From Sediminicola arcticus (GTDB taxonomy: Bacteria; Bacteroidota; Bacteroidia; Flavobacteriales; Flavobacteriaceae): a DNA stretch of 64,000 bases. Of this stretch, positions 27,881-35,384 are shown in pieces. The notes beneath the pieces were generated by a model, which worked only from the letters and a program-made list of their open reading frames with translations, did not search any database and was not told the origin of the DNA. The position numbers were made by a program, and so were the translations under genes. The stretch is from assembly GCF_040566695.1 (NCBI RefSeq), contig NZ_JBEXAE010000002.1, forward strand, positions 310,001 through 374,000, read 5' to 3'. Position 1 is the first letter of the stretch, and each line of letters starts with the position of its first letter.

Positions 27881-28257
27881 ATAGTAGGTATTTGCGTTAA
27901 TAAGTTTGTTTTTCATTATGCGTGAACGGTGTTATATTAGTGGTATCGCAAGATGGTGCAAGACTTTAACTCCCTAATAAAATGGATGGTTATTGGATCA
28001 GATAAAATAAGACTGCTTAGATACTGCCTCTGTCATTTCCCTTTATATCTTTCGATGCACCCAACAGAACTACAGACTAACCAGCAAACTGCCCAACAAT
28101 CCCTTTGGCAAGGTAATTAAAGATATAAGGAGGGTGCTAAATTAGTCCATGAATTAGCTACATAAGTTTGTATAGGTCTATACAAGTTTAGCAATAGAGT
28201 ATTTACTATCTTCATATCTTCAACCAAACAAACTTTAAAACAATAGACCAATTTCGA
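27881..28257. other. Gap after the integrase, with a long-armed inverted repeat
   Basis: No convincing gene. TTATATCTTT at 28043-28052 is mirrored perfectly by AAAGATATAA at 28119-28128; flanking C and G runs extend the pairing, with a 66-nt loop that itself can pair TGCC with GGCA. A separate palindrome, TTGTATAG-GT-CTATACAA, lies at 28168-28185. These could be a transfer origin, an operator or a structured RNA. Confidence 0.35.
28168..28185. promoter_or_regulatory. 18-nt palindrome, operator candidate
   Basis: TTGTATAG and CTATACAA are perfect reverse complements around GT. The symmetry is that of a dimeric repressor site. It lies between the integrase and the leftward pair of small membrane genes. 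Confidence 0.4.
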
Positions 28258-28383
28258 CTAAAGCATCAATATTATCTCTATTATCAAATAGATTGTAAAT
28301 AAAAAATACACCACACCCAAGATGAGCATAACTTTATTTACGGATAATTTATATTTATCCTTAGGTTTAAATATCATCAACAT
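28258..28383 (-). CDS. Small membrane protein B of an overlapping pair
   Basis: A 41-residue protein, MLMIFKPKDKYKLSVNKVML followed by a long hydrophobic helix to the C-terminus. The N-terminal half is basic, so the helix probably inserts with the N-terminus inside. Its ATG overlaps the stop of the upstream small gene by one base (TAATG), a translational-coupling arrangement. No family recognised. The coupling and the shared membrane topology are the arguments that it is real. Confidence 0.5.
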   Translation of the reverse strand: MLMIFKPKDKYKLSVNKVMLILGVVYFLFTIYLIIEIILML

Positions 28384-28553
28384 TAATCAAAAGAGAATCC
28401 AGTGAATACTCTAAAGATGAAGGCATACAATACTACTGCAAACATAATAAAGCTGAATATGGCAAATCCTTTAAAATAGTTTCGGACAAAGAAATTCTCT
28501 ATACTTTTAAAACTTTCTGAATAGGTATTTCTGATGAGTAGTAATGTTTTCAT
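28383..28553 (-). CDS. Small membrane protein A of an overlapping pair
   Basis: A 56-residue protein starting MKTLLLIRNTYSES, with an aromatic-rich basic stretch (NFFVRNYFKG) and one membrane helix (about residues 31-49, FAIFSFIMFAVVLYAFIF). It ends FSFD and its stop codon overlaps the start of the 41-residue gene. The two form a compact leftward operon facing the integrase. Small paired membrane proteins in mobile elements can be holin-like, toxin-like or regulators of a partner; nothing here decides between these. Confidence 0.5.
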   Translation of the reverse strand: MKTLLLIRNTYSESFKSIENFFVRNYFKGFAIFSFIMFAVVLYAFIFRVFTGFSFD

Positions 28554-29061
28554 ATTTCGATTATTAAAATTACTAGAGTAAAAGTAATATTCTACTGCGC
28601 TGATTATTAAATATTTAGTTAAAGTTGTGGATAATTCCGTTCAATGTTATTAGGGATACACATTATCGAAATTATCTACCCTTAAAAGATTCTTTTTGTT
28701 TCAAGGGGGTAGTGATAAGGTAAAATTCGACGATCTTTTAAATTAAAAAAAAATAAAAAAGATACTTTTCAGTAGTGGTTTTCTTAGGGTTGCCTAGAAA
28801 CGACGAATCCACCAGTAAAACAATGGGTATTTGTAGCGACGCATGAACACGATCCTATAATACCAGTACCAAAATTTTGAATAATCAAGATTTTTTCAAG
28901 TTTTCAGCACGTATAAAAAAGGAAAATCAAAACAATACGCGCGCGCGAATGACCAATTACCGAACCTGTATGTAAAGAAGGTTTGAGTAACTGCCTTAAA
29001 TTATTCAGTAATCAATCTTTAACTATTATACCAATTGCCCTTTTGGATATAATCCATAATT
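28554..29061. other. Gene-poor stretch with a bulged hairpin
   Basis: About 500 bp without a credible gene. TTATCTACCCTT (28672-28683) can pair with AAGGGGGTAGTGATAA (28703-28718), leaving two small bulges, so a structured RNA is possible. A CGCGCGCG run sits near 28939. No promoter or terminator clearly frames an RNA gene. Confidence 0.3.
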
Positions 29062-29079
29062 TTGGATAAATTCCAAGTT

Positions 29080-29379
29080 ATGATACCTAGTGAGAAGGTG
29101 AATATTAGTATAGTAGATATAAAACTATACATACAAGAGTCCATAGAGAGTAGGGTTAGGTTCTGTGTCAATAACTATGGGGGCAGTTATGCATGGGTAG
29201 AGAATGGTGTATACAGTGTAAAGAAGCAGGGGTTTACAAGAGGGGTACACAAGAACCCAGAGGCAATCTTATCTATACTTACCCAGTTGGTAAAAAGGTA
29301 TCAGAACTTTGAGTATAAAGGGTATATCTACACATACTCTGGAGGGTGGAATAGGTTTAAAGGGCAGACAGATCTTTAA
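29080..29379 (+). CDS. Unknown 99-residue protein with the YSGGWNR tail
   Basis: I take the ATG at 29080 (MIPSEKVNIS); a TTG at 29062 would add six residues. The protein is a small mixed alpha/beta chain without signal peptide or membrane helix. Its last 33 residues (LTQLVKRYQNF, then GYIYTYSGGWNRFKGQTDL) recur at the end of an open remnant at 33973-34074 and, for the last eight codons, at 34579-34602. That recurrence shows the gene or its 3' end has been copied inside the element. Function unknown. Confidence 0.6.
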   Translation: MIPSEKVNISIVDIKLYIQESIESRVRFCVNNYGGSYAWVENGVYSVKKQGFTRGVHKNPEAILSILTQLVKRYQNFEYKGYIYTYSGGWNRFKGQTDL

Positions 29380-29435
29380 GGTTAGCAAAACTCTACGCAC
29401 GAAGGGGAAAGTTTTAATAACAATTAATAAAACAT

Positions 29436-29466
29436 AAAAACTCCCCAAATAAATGAGGAGTCTTGT
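29436..29466. terminator. Short hairpin between convergent genes
   Basis: ACTCC and GGAGT pair across a 12-nt loop with A-rich and T-rich flanks. It lies between the convergent 99-residue gene and the repeat lipoprotein and could serve both. The stem is short. Confidence 0.4.
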
Positions 29467-29489
29467 TATTTGTTAATTTTAATACAGCC

Positions 29490-30818
29490 CTATGGTTTAC
29501 AATTTGTAAAGTTAGGTTTAGGTAGTGTCCAATTATTAGTTATTGAAGTACTAGATATTATAGAAAGATTAAATTTACCACATATAGTAACACTGCTCAC
29601 ATCCCAACCACTTAAATCTTGATTAAATGAAAATACACGACTAAACATTTCAAACATATTCGTTACTTTGCTCACATTCCAATTACTTATATTTCGATTA
29701 AATGATGCTGCATTGGCGAACATAAACTGCATAAAGGTTACCTCGCTCACATTCCAATTACTTATATCTCCGTTAAATAAAGTTGCGTTGTTAAACATAG
29801 CACTCATGCCCGTTACATTACTTACATTCCAATTACTTATATCTCCGTTAAATAAAGTTGCGTTGTTAAACATAGCACTCATGCCCGTTACATTACTTAC
29901 ATTCCAATTACTTATATCTCCGTTAAATAAAGTTGCGTTGTTAAACAATCCTGACATATCCGTTACATTACTTACATCCCAACCACTTAAATCTTGATCA
30001 AATGCTCTTGCACCGCTAAACAATCCTGACATATTCGTTACATTGCTCACATTCCAATTACTTATATTTCGATTAAATGATGTTGCACCGCTAAACAATC
30101 CTGACATATTCGTTACATTACTTACATCCCAACCACTTAAATCTTGATCAAATGCTCTTGCAGCTATAAACATAAAAGACATATTCGTTACATTGCTCAC
30201 ATTCCAATTACTTATATCTCCGTTAAATAAAGTTGCGTTGTTAAACATACCATTCATACTCGTTACATTACTTACATCCCAACCATTTATATCTTGATTA
30301 AATGATGTTGCACCGCTAAACAATCCTGACATATTCGTTACATTACTTACATCCCAACCATTTATATCTTGATTAAATGATGTTGCACCGCTAAACAATC
30401 CTGACATATTCGTTACATTGGAAGTACACCATTTACTGATATGACCATATTTCTCTTCTGCATCTGGTTGGTTAGTGATCCAAAATTGTACAGCTTCGCG
30501 AATATTACCATCTGTAAGAGTACAACTAACGCATGAATTATCTTCTGAAAATGCCGTATCATCACAATCTATCTCAGAACATGGGTTTTCTTTATCATAA
30601 AAACCATCACCATCTCTATCTACGGCATCGCCGTGTGCTATGTGCGTATCTAAAGCAGATTCACCTATAACAATTGCGCCTGCATTTCCGTGACATACAG
30701 ATACCTTAACACCTCCTTGTGAGAAAATACCTGAAATAGTTTCTTCCACAGCAACACTTTCCTTTGAACATGATGCAAGCACTAAAATGCCAACAAATAA
30801 AATAATTAATTTTTTCAT
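29490..30818 (-). CDS. BspA/DUF285-repeat surface lipoprotein
   Basis: A 442-residue lipoprotein with signal cysteine Cys17 (LASCSKES). Residues about 36-100 hold an HGNAG...HIAHGD segment and a calcium-binding-like acidic stretch (DRDGDGFYDKENPC). Residues 133-407 are eleven 25-residue DUF285 (BspA type) repeats of pattern SNVTxMSxxFxxAxxFNxDIxxW(D/N)V, then a partial repeat and a Cys-containing end. Such repeats form leucine-rich-repeat-like solenoids used in adhesion. Some adjacent repeats are nearly identical in DNA. No type IX secretion domain is seen. It is a likely surface cargo gene of the element. Confidence 0.85.
   Translation of the reverse strand: MKKLIILFVGILVLASCSKESVAVEETISGIFSQGGVKVSVCHGNAGAIVIGESALDTHIAHGDAVDRDGDGFYDKENPCSEIDCDDTAFSEDNSCVSCTLTDGNIREAVQFWITNQPDAEEKYGHISKWCTSNVTNMSGLFSGATSFNQDINGWDVSNVTNMSGLFSGATSFNQDINGWDVSNVTSMNGMFNNATLFNGDISNWNVSNVTNMSFMFIAARAFDQDLSGWDVSNVTNMSGLFSGATSFNRNISNWNVSNVTNMSGLFSGARAFDQDLSGWDVSNVTDMSGLFNNATLFNGDISNWNVSNVTGMSAMFNNATLFNGDISNWNVSNVTGMSAMFNNATLFNGDISNWNVSEVTFMQFMFANAASFNRNISNWNVSKVTNMFEMFSRVFSFNQDLSGWDVSSVTICGKFNLSIISSTSITNNWTLPKPNFTNCKP
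29598..30422 (-). repeat. Eleven tandem 75-bp coding repeats
   Basis: The DUF285 units at DNA level. Units 1 and 2, and units 8 and 9 (counted from the N-terminus), are almost identical, so unit number can change by slippage or unequal recombination. Confidence 0.85.
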
Positions 30819-30972
30819 AAAAATATGGGTTTATAAAAAGTCTTTTTTTAATCAACCCGTTTTTTATTTGAGATGAAATTTCTGGAAACTTTTTGTTAGA
30901 GAGCCGCAAGTATACTTCGCACGAACTGTTATAACGACTAAAAACTCTTTAAAAACGTTTAATAGTTTATGA

Positions 30973-31098
30973 ATATCGTTAAACTGCTACATTACTCAAA
31001 ACTTTCATATTAATTGTTACGCAATAGACAAGTTCTTTGTTGAGGTAGTTTATGATTCTGAACATAACACTATTACACAGGCGATACTCTTACTCTAG
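30973..31098 (+). pseudogene. Remnant of a small mobile-element protein
   Basis: A 41-codon open stretch without a start codon reads NFHINCYAIDKFFVEVVYDS followed by EHNTITQ. The hydrophobic/aromatic 'DxFFVEVxY' pattern looks like the short conserved domain I recall from many Bacteroidota mobile-element hypotheticals, but upstream and downstream parts are lost. The rest of the gap 30819-31361 shows nothing convincing. Confidence 0.35.
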
Positions 31099-31361
31099 TA
31101 ATTGGTCTTAATAGTTATACCTGCAATAGTTCGTCTTATATGGTGGTTTTTGTCTGAGTTAAGTTAAGATTGTTCAGCTAATAGGTGTTATAAATTGAAC
31201 AAATATTGCAAGGATTAGAAAAAGAAGAAAAAGAAACGAAGTAGAAATAGGAAAGGTTCTGTATAAATGGGTAGTGAAAAATGTTTGATTTCGTAAAATT
31301 GGATAACTCTAAAAGTTCAGATTGCATTTTACGTCAATCTGTTTGGGAGTTCAATTAATAG

Positions 31362-31982
31362 CTATATCAATCCATCTTTTATCATTTTACTAATTTTCTG
31401 TGAAGTTCCTGTGCTGATTTCTGCTAATTTGGAAGCTGTTCTCACACTTGTACCTGTCTTTAATAATTTAAAGCACTTAGCATTTCCTTTTTTACTTAAA
31501 AACTGTTCAATAGTTTCAGCTGGCTTTCCTCCATTAGTGTTATAAGCACCTCTCTTTTTAGCTTCAGCAATACCCTCAGCTTGTCTTTCCTTTATGCGGT
31601 TTAATTCAAACTCGCTAAGTGTGGCAAGAATGTTTATAATCAATTTAGAGACAGGGTTCTCCTTACCGTTAATCAAGGTTTGCAATCCTTCCTTTTCAGA
31701 TACAACGTTTACTCCTAAATCAGTCAGCTCTTGTATTGTCTGCATGATGTCTAAAGTATTTCTACCAAGTCTATCTATACTCTGGACATGTAAGGCATCT
31801 AGGTTACGCTCCTGAGCCATTTCAAGGACGATAGAACCCTTTTCTCTTTCCCTAAACGGTATTGAGCCAGAGCATTTATCTGATAGCATAGGCATGTCTT
31901 CATTTAGTTGCCTGGCATCGTTCTGTTCTGTTGTACTTACTCTTGTGTATTTAAGAGTTCTGGAATTGTTTGTAGCATACAT
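31362..31982 (-). CDS. Serine recombinase (resolvase/invertase family)
   Basis: A 206-residue small serine recombinase. The N-terminal catalytic domain has Ser16 in YTRVSTTEQN, the conserved SIDRLGRNTLD loop and the long E helix (SEFELNRIKERQAEGI). The C-terminal 50 residues form a short helix-turn-helix (TSVRTASKLAEISTGTSQKI). The family resolves cointegrates or inverts DNA. No partner inverted repeats are obvious beside it. A TATATTTG -7 box precedes it on the same strand. Its presence with a tyrosine integrase suggests a composite element. Confidence 0.92.
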   Translation of the reverse strand: MYATNNSRTLKYTRVSTTEQNDARQLNEDMPMLSDKCSGSIPFREREKGSIVLEMAQERNLDALHVQSIDRLGRNTLDIMQTIQELTDLGVNVVSEKEGLQTLINGKENPVSKLIINILATLSEFELNRIKERQAEGIAEAKKRGAYNTNGGKPAETIEQFLSKKGNAKCFKLLKTGTSVRTASKLAEISTGTSQKISKMIKDGLI

Positions 31983-32320
31983 CTTCTAATATTTTAAGGT
32001 TATGATACAAATATAGTGTTCATTTTTAACATGTATCAATTTAACAAGACTAAAGTCAATAAAAACTTGATATTTTATGTGTTAATTCTAGGTATACTTA
32101 GAAAGTGGCACAATTTTATTTAAATCATCTAATAAATTCTATTTCTTATTATTAGGATTGAATCAAAAATTCAATTTAAAAGAAATAAGCCTGTCGGAGT
32201 ATATAAGATAATATTCTATATTAGTGTATTATGCATTTGGTTTGCTATGTCGATTACGGAAAACCATAATTATTTGAAGTGTCAATGATTTATTTTTATA
32301 AATAAAATATAATTAATAGT
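31983..32320. other. Gap between recombinase and the 238-residue gene
   Basis: No gene seen. It holds the leftward -7 box of the recombinase (CAAATATA at 32008-32015, read TATATTTG on the minus strand) and an AT-rich leader of the rightward gene. A repeat of AATTCAATTT/AAATTGAATT type around 32155-32180 is low-complexity. Confidence 0.4.
32008..32015 (-). promoter_or_regulatory. -7 promoter element of the serine recombinase
   Basis: TATATTTG on the minus strand, 26 bp before the recombinase ATG. A TTGA-type -33 element lies about 20 bp upstream, so the match is partial. Confidence 0.45.
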
Positions 32321-33037
32321 ATGGGCTTATTTACAGATAAAGAGTTGAATGATGAGCAGTCAAAAATATTAAATGACATTCTTCCTGAGAGGTTTAGAAA
32401 GAAGATTTGGAAAGAAAGTGATTTTAAGGGTGTAGATGGTAGTATATATAATAGATATAGTGACTATGTTTTATCCTTAGGTCGGGAAGTAATAAAATTA
32501 AATAAAGATCTAAAAGAGTTAGAAGAAAGTACGTCACATGTTATAGCCAACAATGTGAAGATATTTAATACTGAATTGTACGAAGCTAAACCTTTAGGAA
32601 TGGTTGATATTGGAGTAGTAGAGCAATTTTCCGCTCCTACAACAGGGGATAGGTTTTCTGGAGGTGCAATTGGATATGCTATAGAAAAGACAATAGATGA
32701 TGCTCATGCTAAAAGCAATAGTCAGGAGGGTGCAGTTAATAGAGCTAAATTTAAACTAATCCAGAAGGCAAGGGCTATTTACCCAAATTGTAATATGCTC
32801 TTCAAGTATGAGGTTGACTTTAGAGAACTTGGTTCATCTGGAAATGTATTTATTTATATGAGGGCAACTGCTTGTATAGGAGAAAATGACCAAATAGAGA
32901 AGGCATTAAAGAAAACTGACAATGAAATTATTGATCTGATTAGAAAAATTTCAGCTATGGAATTAGAAGCAGAAACATTAACTAGTAATAAAGGCAAGAT
33001 ACCACAGAGTAAGAGCCAAATAGAGAAACTGCTATAA
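32321..33037 (+). CDS. Unknown 238-residue protein, YbjQ-like region possible
   Basis: A soluble protein with no signal peptide. The N-terminal 75 residues are helical and charged, ending in a short coiled coil (KLNKDLKELEES). The middle (about 85-190) alternates strands and helices; VNRAKFKLIQKARAIYPNCN followed by strands resembles the helix-strand rhythm of YbjQ/heavy-metal-associated pentamer proteins, but the match is weak. The C-terminus is a second helix. It is followed by the MORN lipoprotein 92 bp downstream on the same strand. Function unknown. Confidence 0.5.
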   Translation: MGLFTDKELNDEQSKILNDILPERFRKKIWKESDFKGVDGSIYNRYSDYVLSLGREVIKLNKDLKELEESTSHVIANNVKIFNTELYEAKPLGMVDIGVVEQFSAPTTGDRFSGGAIGYAIEKTIDDAHAKSNSQEGAVNRAKFKLIQKARAIYPNCNMLFKYEVDFRELGSSGNVFIYMRATACIGENDQIEKALKKTDNEIIDLIRKISAMELEAETLTSNKGKIPQSKSQIEKLL

Positions 33038-33129
33038 AAGTAAAGTGGCGCTCTAGATACATTACCATTTAAAGAATGAAAATAAATTTGTGGTATTTAT
33101 TTATAAATATATACTATCCATTAAAACCT

Positions 33130-33915
33130 ATGAATCTGATAAATGCAATTAAGCCAATGTTATTTATAATACTTTCTTTAGGTATTTTAAGTTCATGCAA
33201 TACAAGTCCAAATACTATTTCTTCACGTAGCCTAAATAAGGCAGACGGAATTTACAAATACAAGGAAAAACCTTTTTCAGGTAGAGTATTGGATACAACG
33301 AAATCTGGAAGAGTTGAACTGACGTTTAAATGTATTAACGGTAAAATAGATGGTGAGTATCTGGAGTATTATTATGGTAACGGAAATTTAAAAGAAAAGA
33401 ATACATACGAAAAAGGAAAAAAAACAGGTCCTTACAAGAAATTTACAGAAAATGGAGAGGTATTAATATCAGGTAACTTTCTAGGATACAAAAAGAATGA
33501 TGAATGGTTAGAGTACTATTCCAATGGGAATCAAAAACAAGTTGGGCATTACATAGATGGTATGCAAACTGGTGAATGGAAGTACTTTTACGATAATGGC
33601 AAATTAAGAGCTGAAGGGAATTACAAAAATGGGGATGGGTCAAATTTTGGAACAATAGGAATTCCAATAAATGGTAGATTCGGGATCTGGAAATTTTATT
33701 TTGAAGATTCAGGTAAAATTGAATCTGAACGTGAATTTAAAAATGGATTATTAGATGGGAAATTCACACAATATTATTCAAATGGTCAAGTTAAGTTCAA
33801 AGGGACTTTTAAAGACCATAAAGAGAATGGTATTATAGAAGTTTATGACGAATATGGAATATTGAATTATAATGCAATGTTTGAAAATGGAGTATTAATT
33901 GAAAGGAAGCATTGA
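33130..33915 (+). CDS. MORN/YwqK-repeat lipoprotein
   Basis: A protein of about 261 residues. I start at the ATG at 33130, which gives a proper lipoprotein signal (MNLINAIKPMLF...LSSC, Cys23); the longer frame from 33076 adds 18 unlikely residues. The mature part is a chain of MORN_2-type beta-hairpin repeats (GEWKYFYDNGKLRAEGNYKN is one), as in proteins called YwqK-family antitoxins. Whether any antitoxin role applies to a lipid-anchored copy is doubtful; a surface or periplasmic scaffold is as likely. It follows the 238-residue gene and could share its transcript. Confidence 0.7.
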   Translation: MNLINAIKPMLFIILSLGILSSCNTSPNTISSRSLNKADGIYKYKEKPFSGRVLDTTKSGRVELTFKCINGKIDGEYLEYYYGNGNLKEKNTYEKGKKTGPYKKFTENGEVLISGNFLGYKKNDEWLEYYSNGNQKQVGHYIDGMQTGEWKYFYDNGKLRAEGNYKNGDGSNFGTIGIPINGRFGIWKFYFEDSGKIESEREFKNGLLDGKFTQYYSNGQVKFKGTFKDHKENGIIEVYDEYGILNYNAMFENGVLIERKH

Positions 33916-33972
33916 TTTTAGTAAACTAAAAACTTATATGAGTAATTCTATTTACTGGTATACTTTTTATAA

Positions 33973-34074
33973 TTCCTGCAATTGGTTAGGAGATACCAAA
34001 ATTTTGAACATAGTGGTTATATATACACTTACTCTGGAGGTTGGAACAGGTATAAAGGACAAACAGAATTATGA
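33973..34074 (+). pseudogene. Truncated second copy of the YSGGWNR-tail gene
   Basis: Thirty-three codons open after a stop read FLQLVRRYQNF, then GYIYTYSGGWNRYKGQTEL, closely matching the last 33 residues of the gene at 29080-29379. There is no start codon, so this is a 3' remnant. Its stop (TTATGA) overlaps the ATG of the double-HTH gene by four bases, as if the lost gene had once been translationally coupled to the regulator. Confidence 0.7.
34053..34072. repeat. 20-bp direct repeat, left copy flanking the HTH gene
   Basis: Matches 34581-34600 at 19 of 20 positions. It encodes the KGQTEL tail. The pair encloses the double-HTH gene almost exactly, as expected after insertion or duplication at this tail sequence. 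Confidence 0.65.
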
Positions 34075-34571
34075 CTAAAGACGAATTAAAAGAGTTAGCG
34101 TATGAGTATGAACTTACACGTGAAAATATATCTGAAATTTTAGGAGCATCTATACATACAGTCAATTCTTGGTTTGAGGGTAGAAGAAATATTTCCAGAA
34201 TAAAGGCGAGACATCTGAAGGAGTATGTTGAAGGAAGCAAAGGAACTTTTATAATTACCTCTAAGGAGATAAAAATACAACGACAAAAACTTGGTTTAAG
34301 TCAATCAGAATTAGCTGATTGTATTGGAGTAACCATTAGAACAGTACAAAATTACGAAGCAGGTGAAACTATTCCTAAAAGTAAATACTCAAGTTTGCAA
34401 AGAACTTTATTCAAAGAAGTGGAAAATTCCACCTTTAATAAAGATGAAAACCAAGACAAAAGTATTAGTTCACAATTAGAAAATATACAAGATGCTTTGA
34501 ATCAAATTGTACTGGATATTAATTCGATTAAAATCAGGCTTAATAAATTGGAGGTTGCCAATAAAAGTTAG
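34071..34571 (+). CDS. Double helix-turn-helix regulator
   Basis: A 166-residue cytosolic protein. An atypical HTH occupies about residues 3-50 (LTRENISEILGASIHTVNSW) and a canonical XRE/Cro HTH about 63-110 (LSQSELADCIGVTIRTVQNY). The C-terminal 40 residues are a predicted coiled coil (LENIQDALNQIVLDINSIKI) for dimerisation. The start ATG overlaps the stop of the upstream tail remnant. Two DNA-binding units in tandem would allow contact with two half-sites on one face. It is a likely regulator of the element, possibly of excision or of the leftward operon. Confidence 0.75.
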   Translation: MTKDELKELAYEYELTRENISEILGASIHTVNSWFEGRRNISRIKARHLKEYVEGSKGTFIITSKEIKIQRQKLGLSQSELADCIGVTIRTVQNYEAGETIPKSKYSSLQRTLFKEVENSTFNKDENQDKSISSQLENIQDALNQIVLDINSIKIRLNKLEVANKS

Positions 34572-34578
34572 ATTAGAA

Positions 34579-34602
34579 TTTAAAGGACAAACGGAATTAT
34601 AA
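34579..34602 (+). pseudogene. Third copy of the KGQTEL gene tail (8 codons)
   Basis: EFKGQTEL-stop, the same ending as at 29379 and 34074. It begins 8 bp after the HTH gene stop. The 20-bp core 34581-34600 repeats 34053-34072. Confidence 0.55.
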
Positions 34603-34659
34603 AAAATCAAGAGTAATATACAACTCTTAAAAACCCTTTTTTTAAATAACAGATAACAT

Positions 34660-34743
<84 letters not shown>

Positions 34744-34757
34744 AGCATTGCATTCGC

Positions 34758-34771
34758 TATGCGTTCGCATA
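34758..34771. repeat. Short palindrome TATGCG-TT-CGCATA
   Basis: A 14-nt inverted repeat just right of the microsatellite, between convergent genes. It may form a small hairpin near a transcript end. No T run follows. Confidence 0.3.
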
Positions 34772-34832
34772 AGGTTAGTATTTATGAAAACATATGCGCT
34801 ATACTATGTTTAATGAATAAATAGTAAAGGAT

Positions 34833-35366
34833 TTATGAGGCTCTGTTATATTTCATTTTTTCTTTTTCAACTTGCTCATCTATAAAGGAGTAGTTGAAAC
34901 TATCCAATGAACCGTTTTTATCTGTGAAATAACTAATCCATTTTTTTCTTAGGGCATCTTCGTCAAATCCTTCATTAGTAATTACAGAATTTTCAATTTC
35001 GTTAGTTGGTTTTTTAGTTTCATCTTTTTTCCATCGCTTATTGGCACTTTCTTTAGCCTTCTCAGACTTACCCTTAATGGTATCTAATTGCTCTATAACT
35101 CTATTCGATATTATATACTCATCATCAGTAATAAATAGACCGAAATCGTTTATAATGGCTGATGTTAATTCTTTAGGTGCATTTAGTGTAAAACTAAGCC
35201 GTTCTAGGTCATTCTCTATTTTACCTTCATTAGTGTGCATCATTTCAATTATACGCCAATATATTCCATAACCTTCATACCCTTTCTTGTAGATAAGGTG
35301 TTGTATCTTGGTATCATTAAACGCATTAAAGTCATGGTTGAAATACTGATTTTTAAATTTGCTCAT
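34833..35366 (-). CDS. DUF4373 (Lin1244/Lin1753-like) replication-associated protein
   Basis: A 177-residue protein. The first 100 residues match the DUF4373 winged-helix-type domain: FNHDFNAFNDTKIQHLIYKK, then YEGYGIYWRIIEMM. It continues through a lysine-rich linker (KSEKAKESANKRWKKDE). This domain is found in phage and mobile-element replication or DnaD-like proteins in Bacteroidota and Firmicutes. It is the last gene of a five-gene leftward operon, 18 bp after the previous one. A role in element replication is inferred. Confidence 0.78.
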   Translation of the reverse strand: MSKFKNQYFNHDFNAFNDTKIQHLIYKKGYEGYGIYWRIIEMMHTNEGKIENDLERLSFTLNAPKELTSAIINDFGLFITDDEYIISNRVIEQLDTIKGKSEKAKESANKRWKKDETKKPTNEIENSVITNEGFDEDALRKKWISYFTDKNGSLDSFNYSFIDEQVEKEKMKYNRAS

Positions 35367-35384
35367 ATCTTTATTATTTAATAT

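Noticed and set aside
29668..29997. 109-codon frame antisense to the DUF285 repeats
   Set aside because: It is a shadow of the 75-bp repeats, which keep a complementary frame open; the sense frame has a signal peptide and a known repeat pattern.
29598..30422. Possible CRISPR array
   Set aside because: The repeats are contiguous 75-bp coding units without unique spacers, and the frame runs through all of them.
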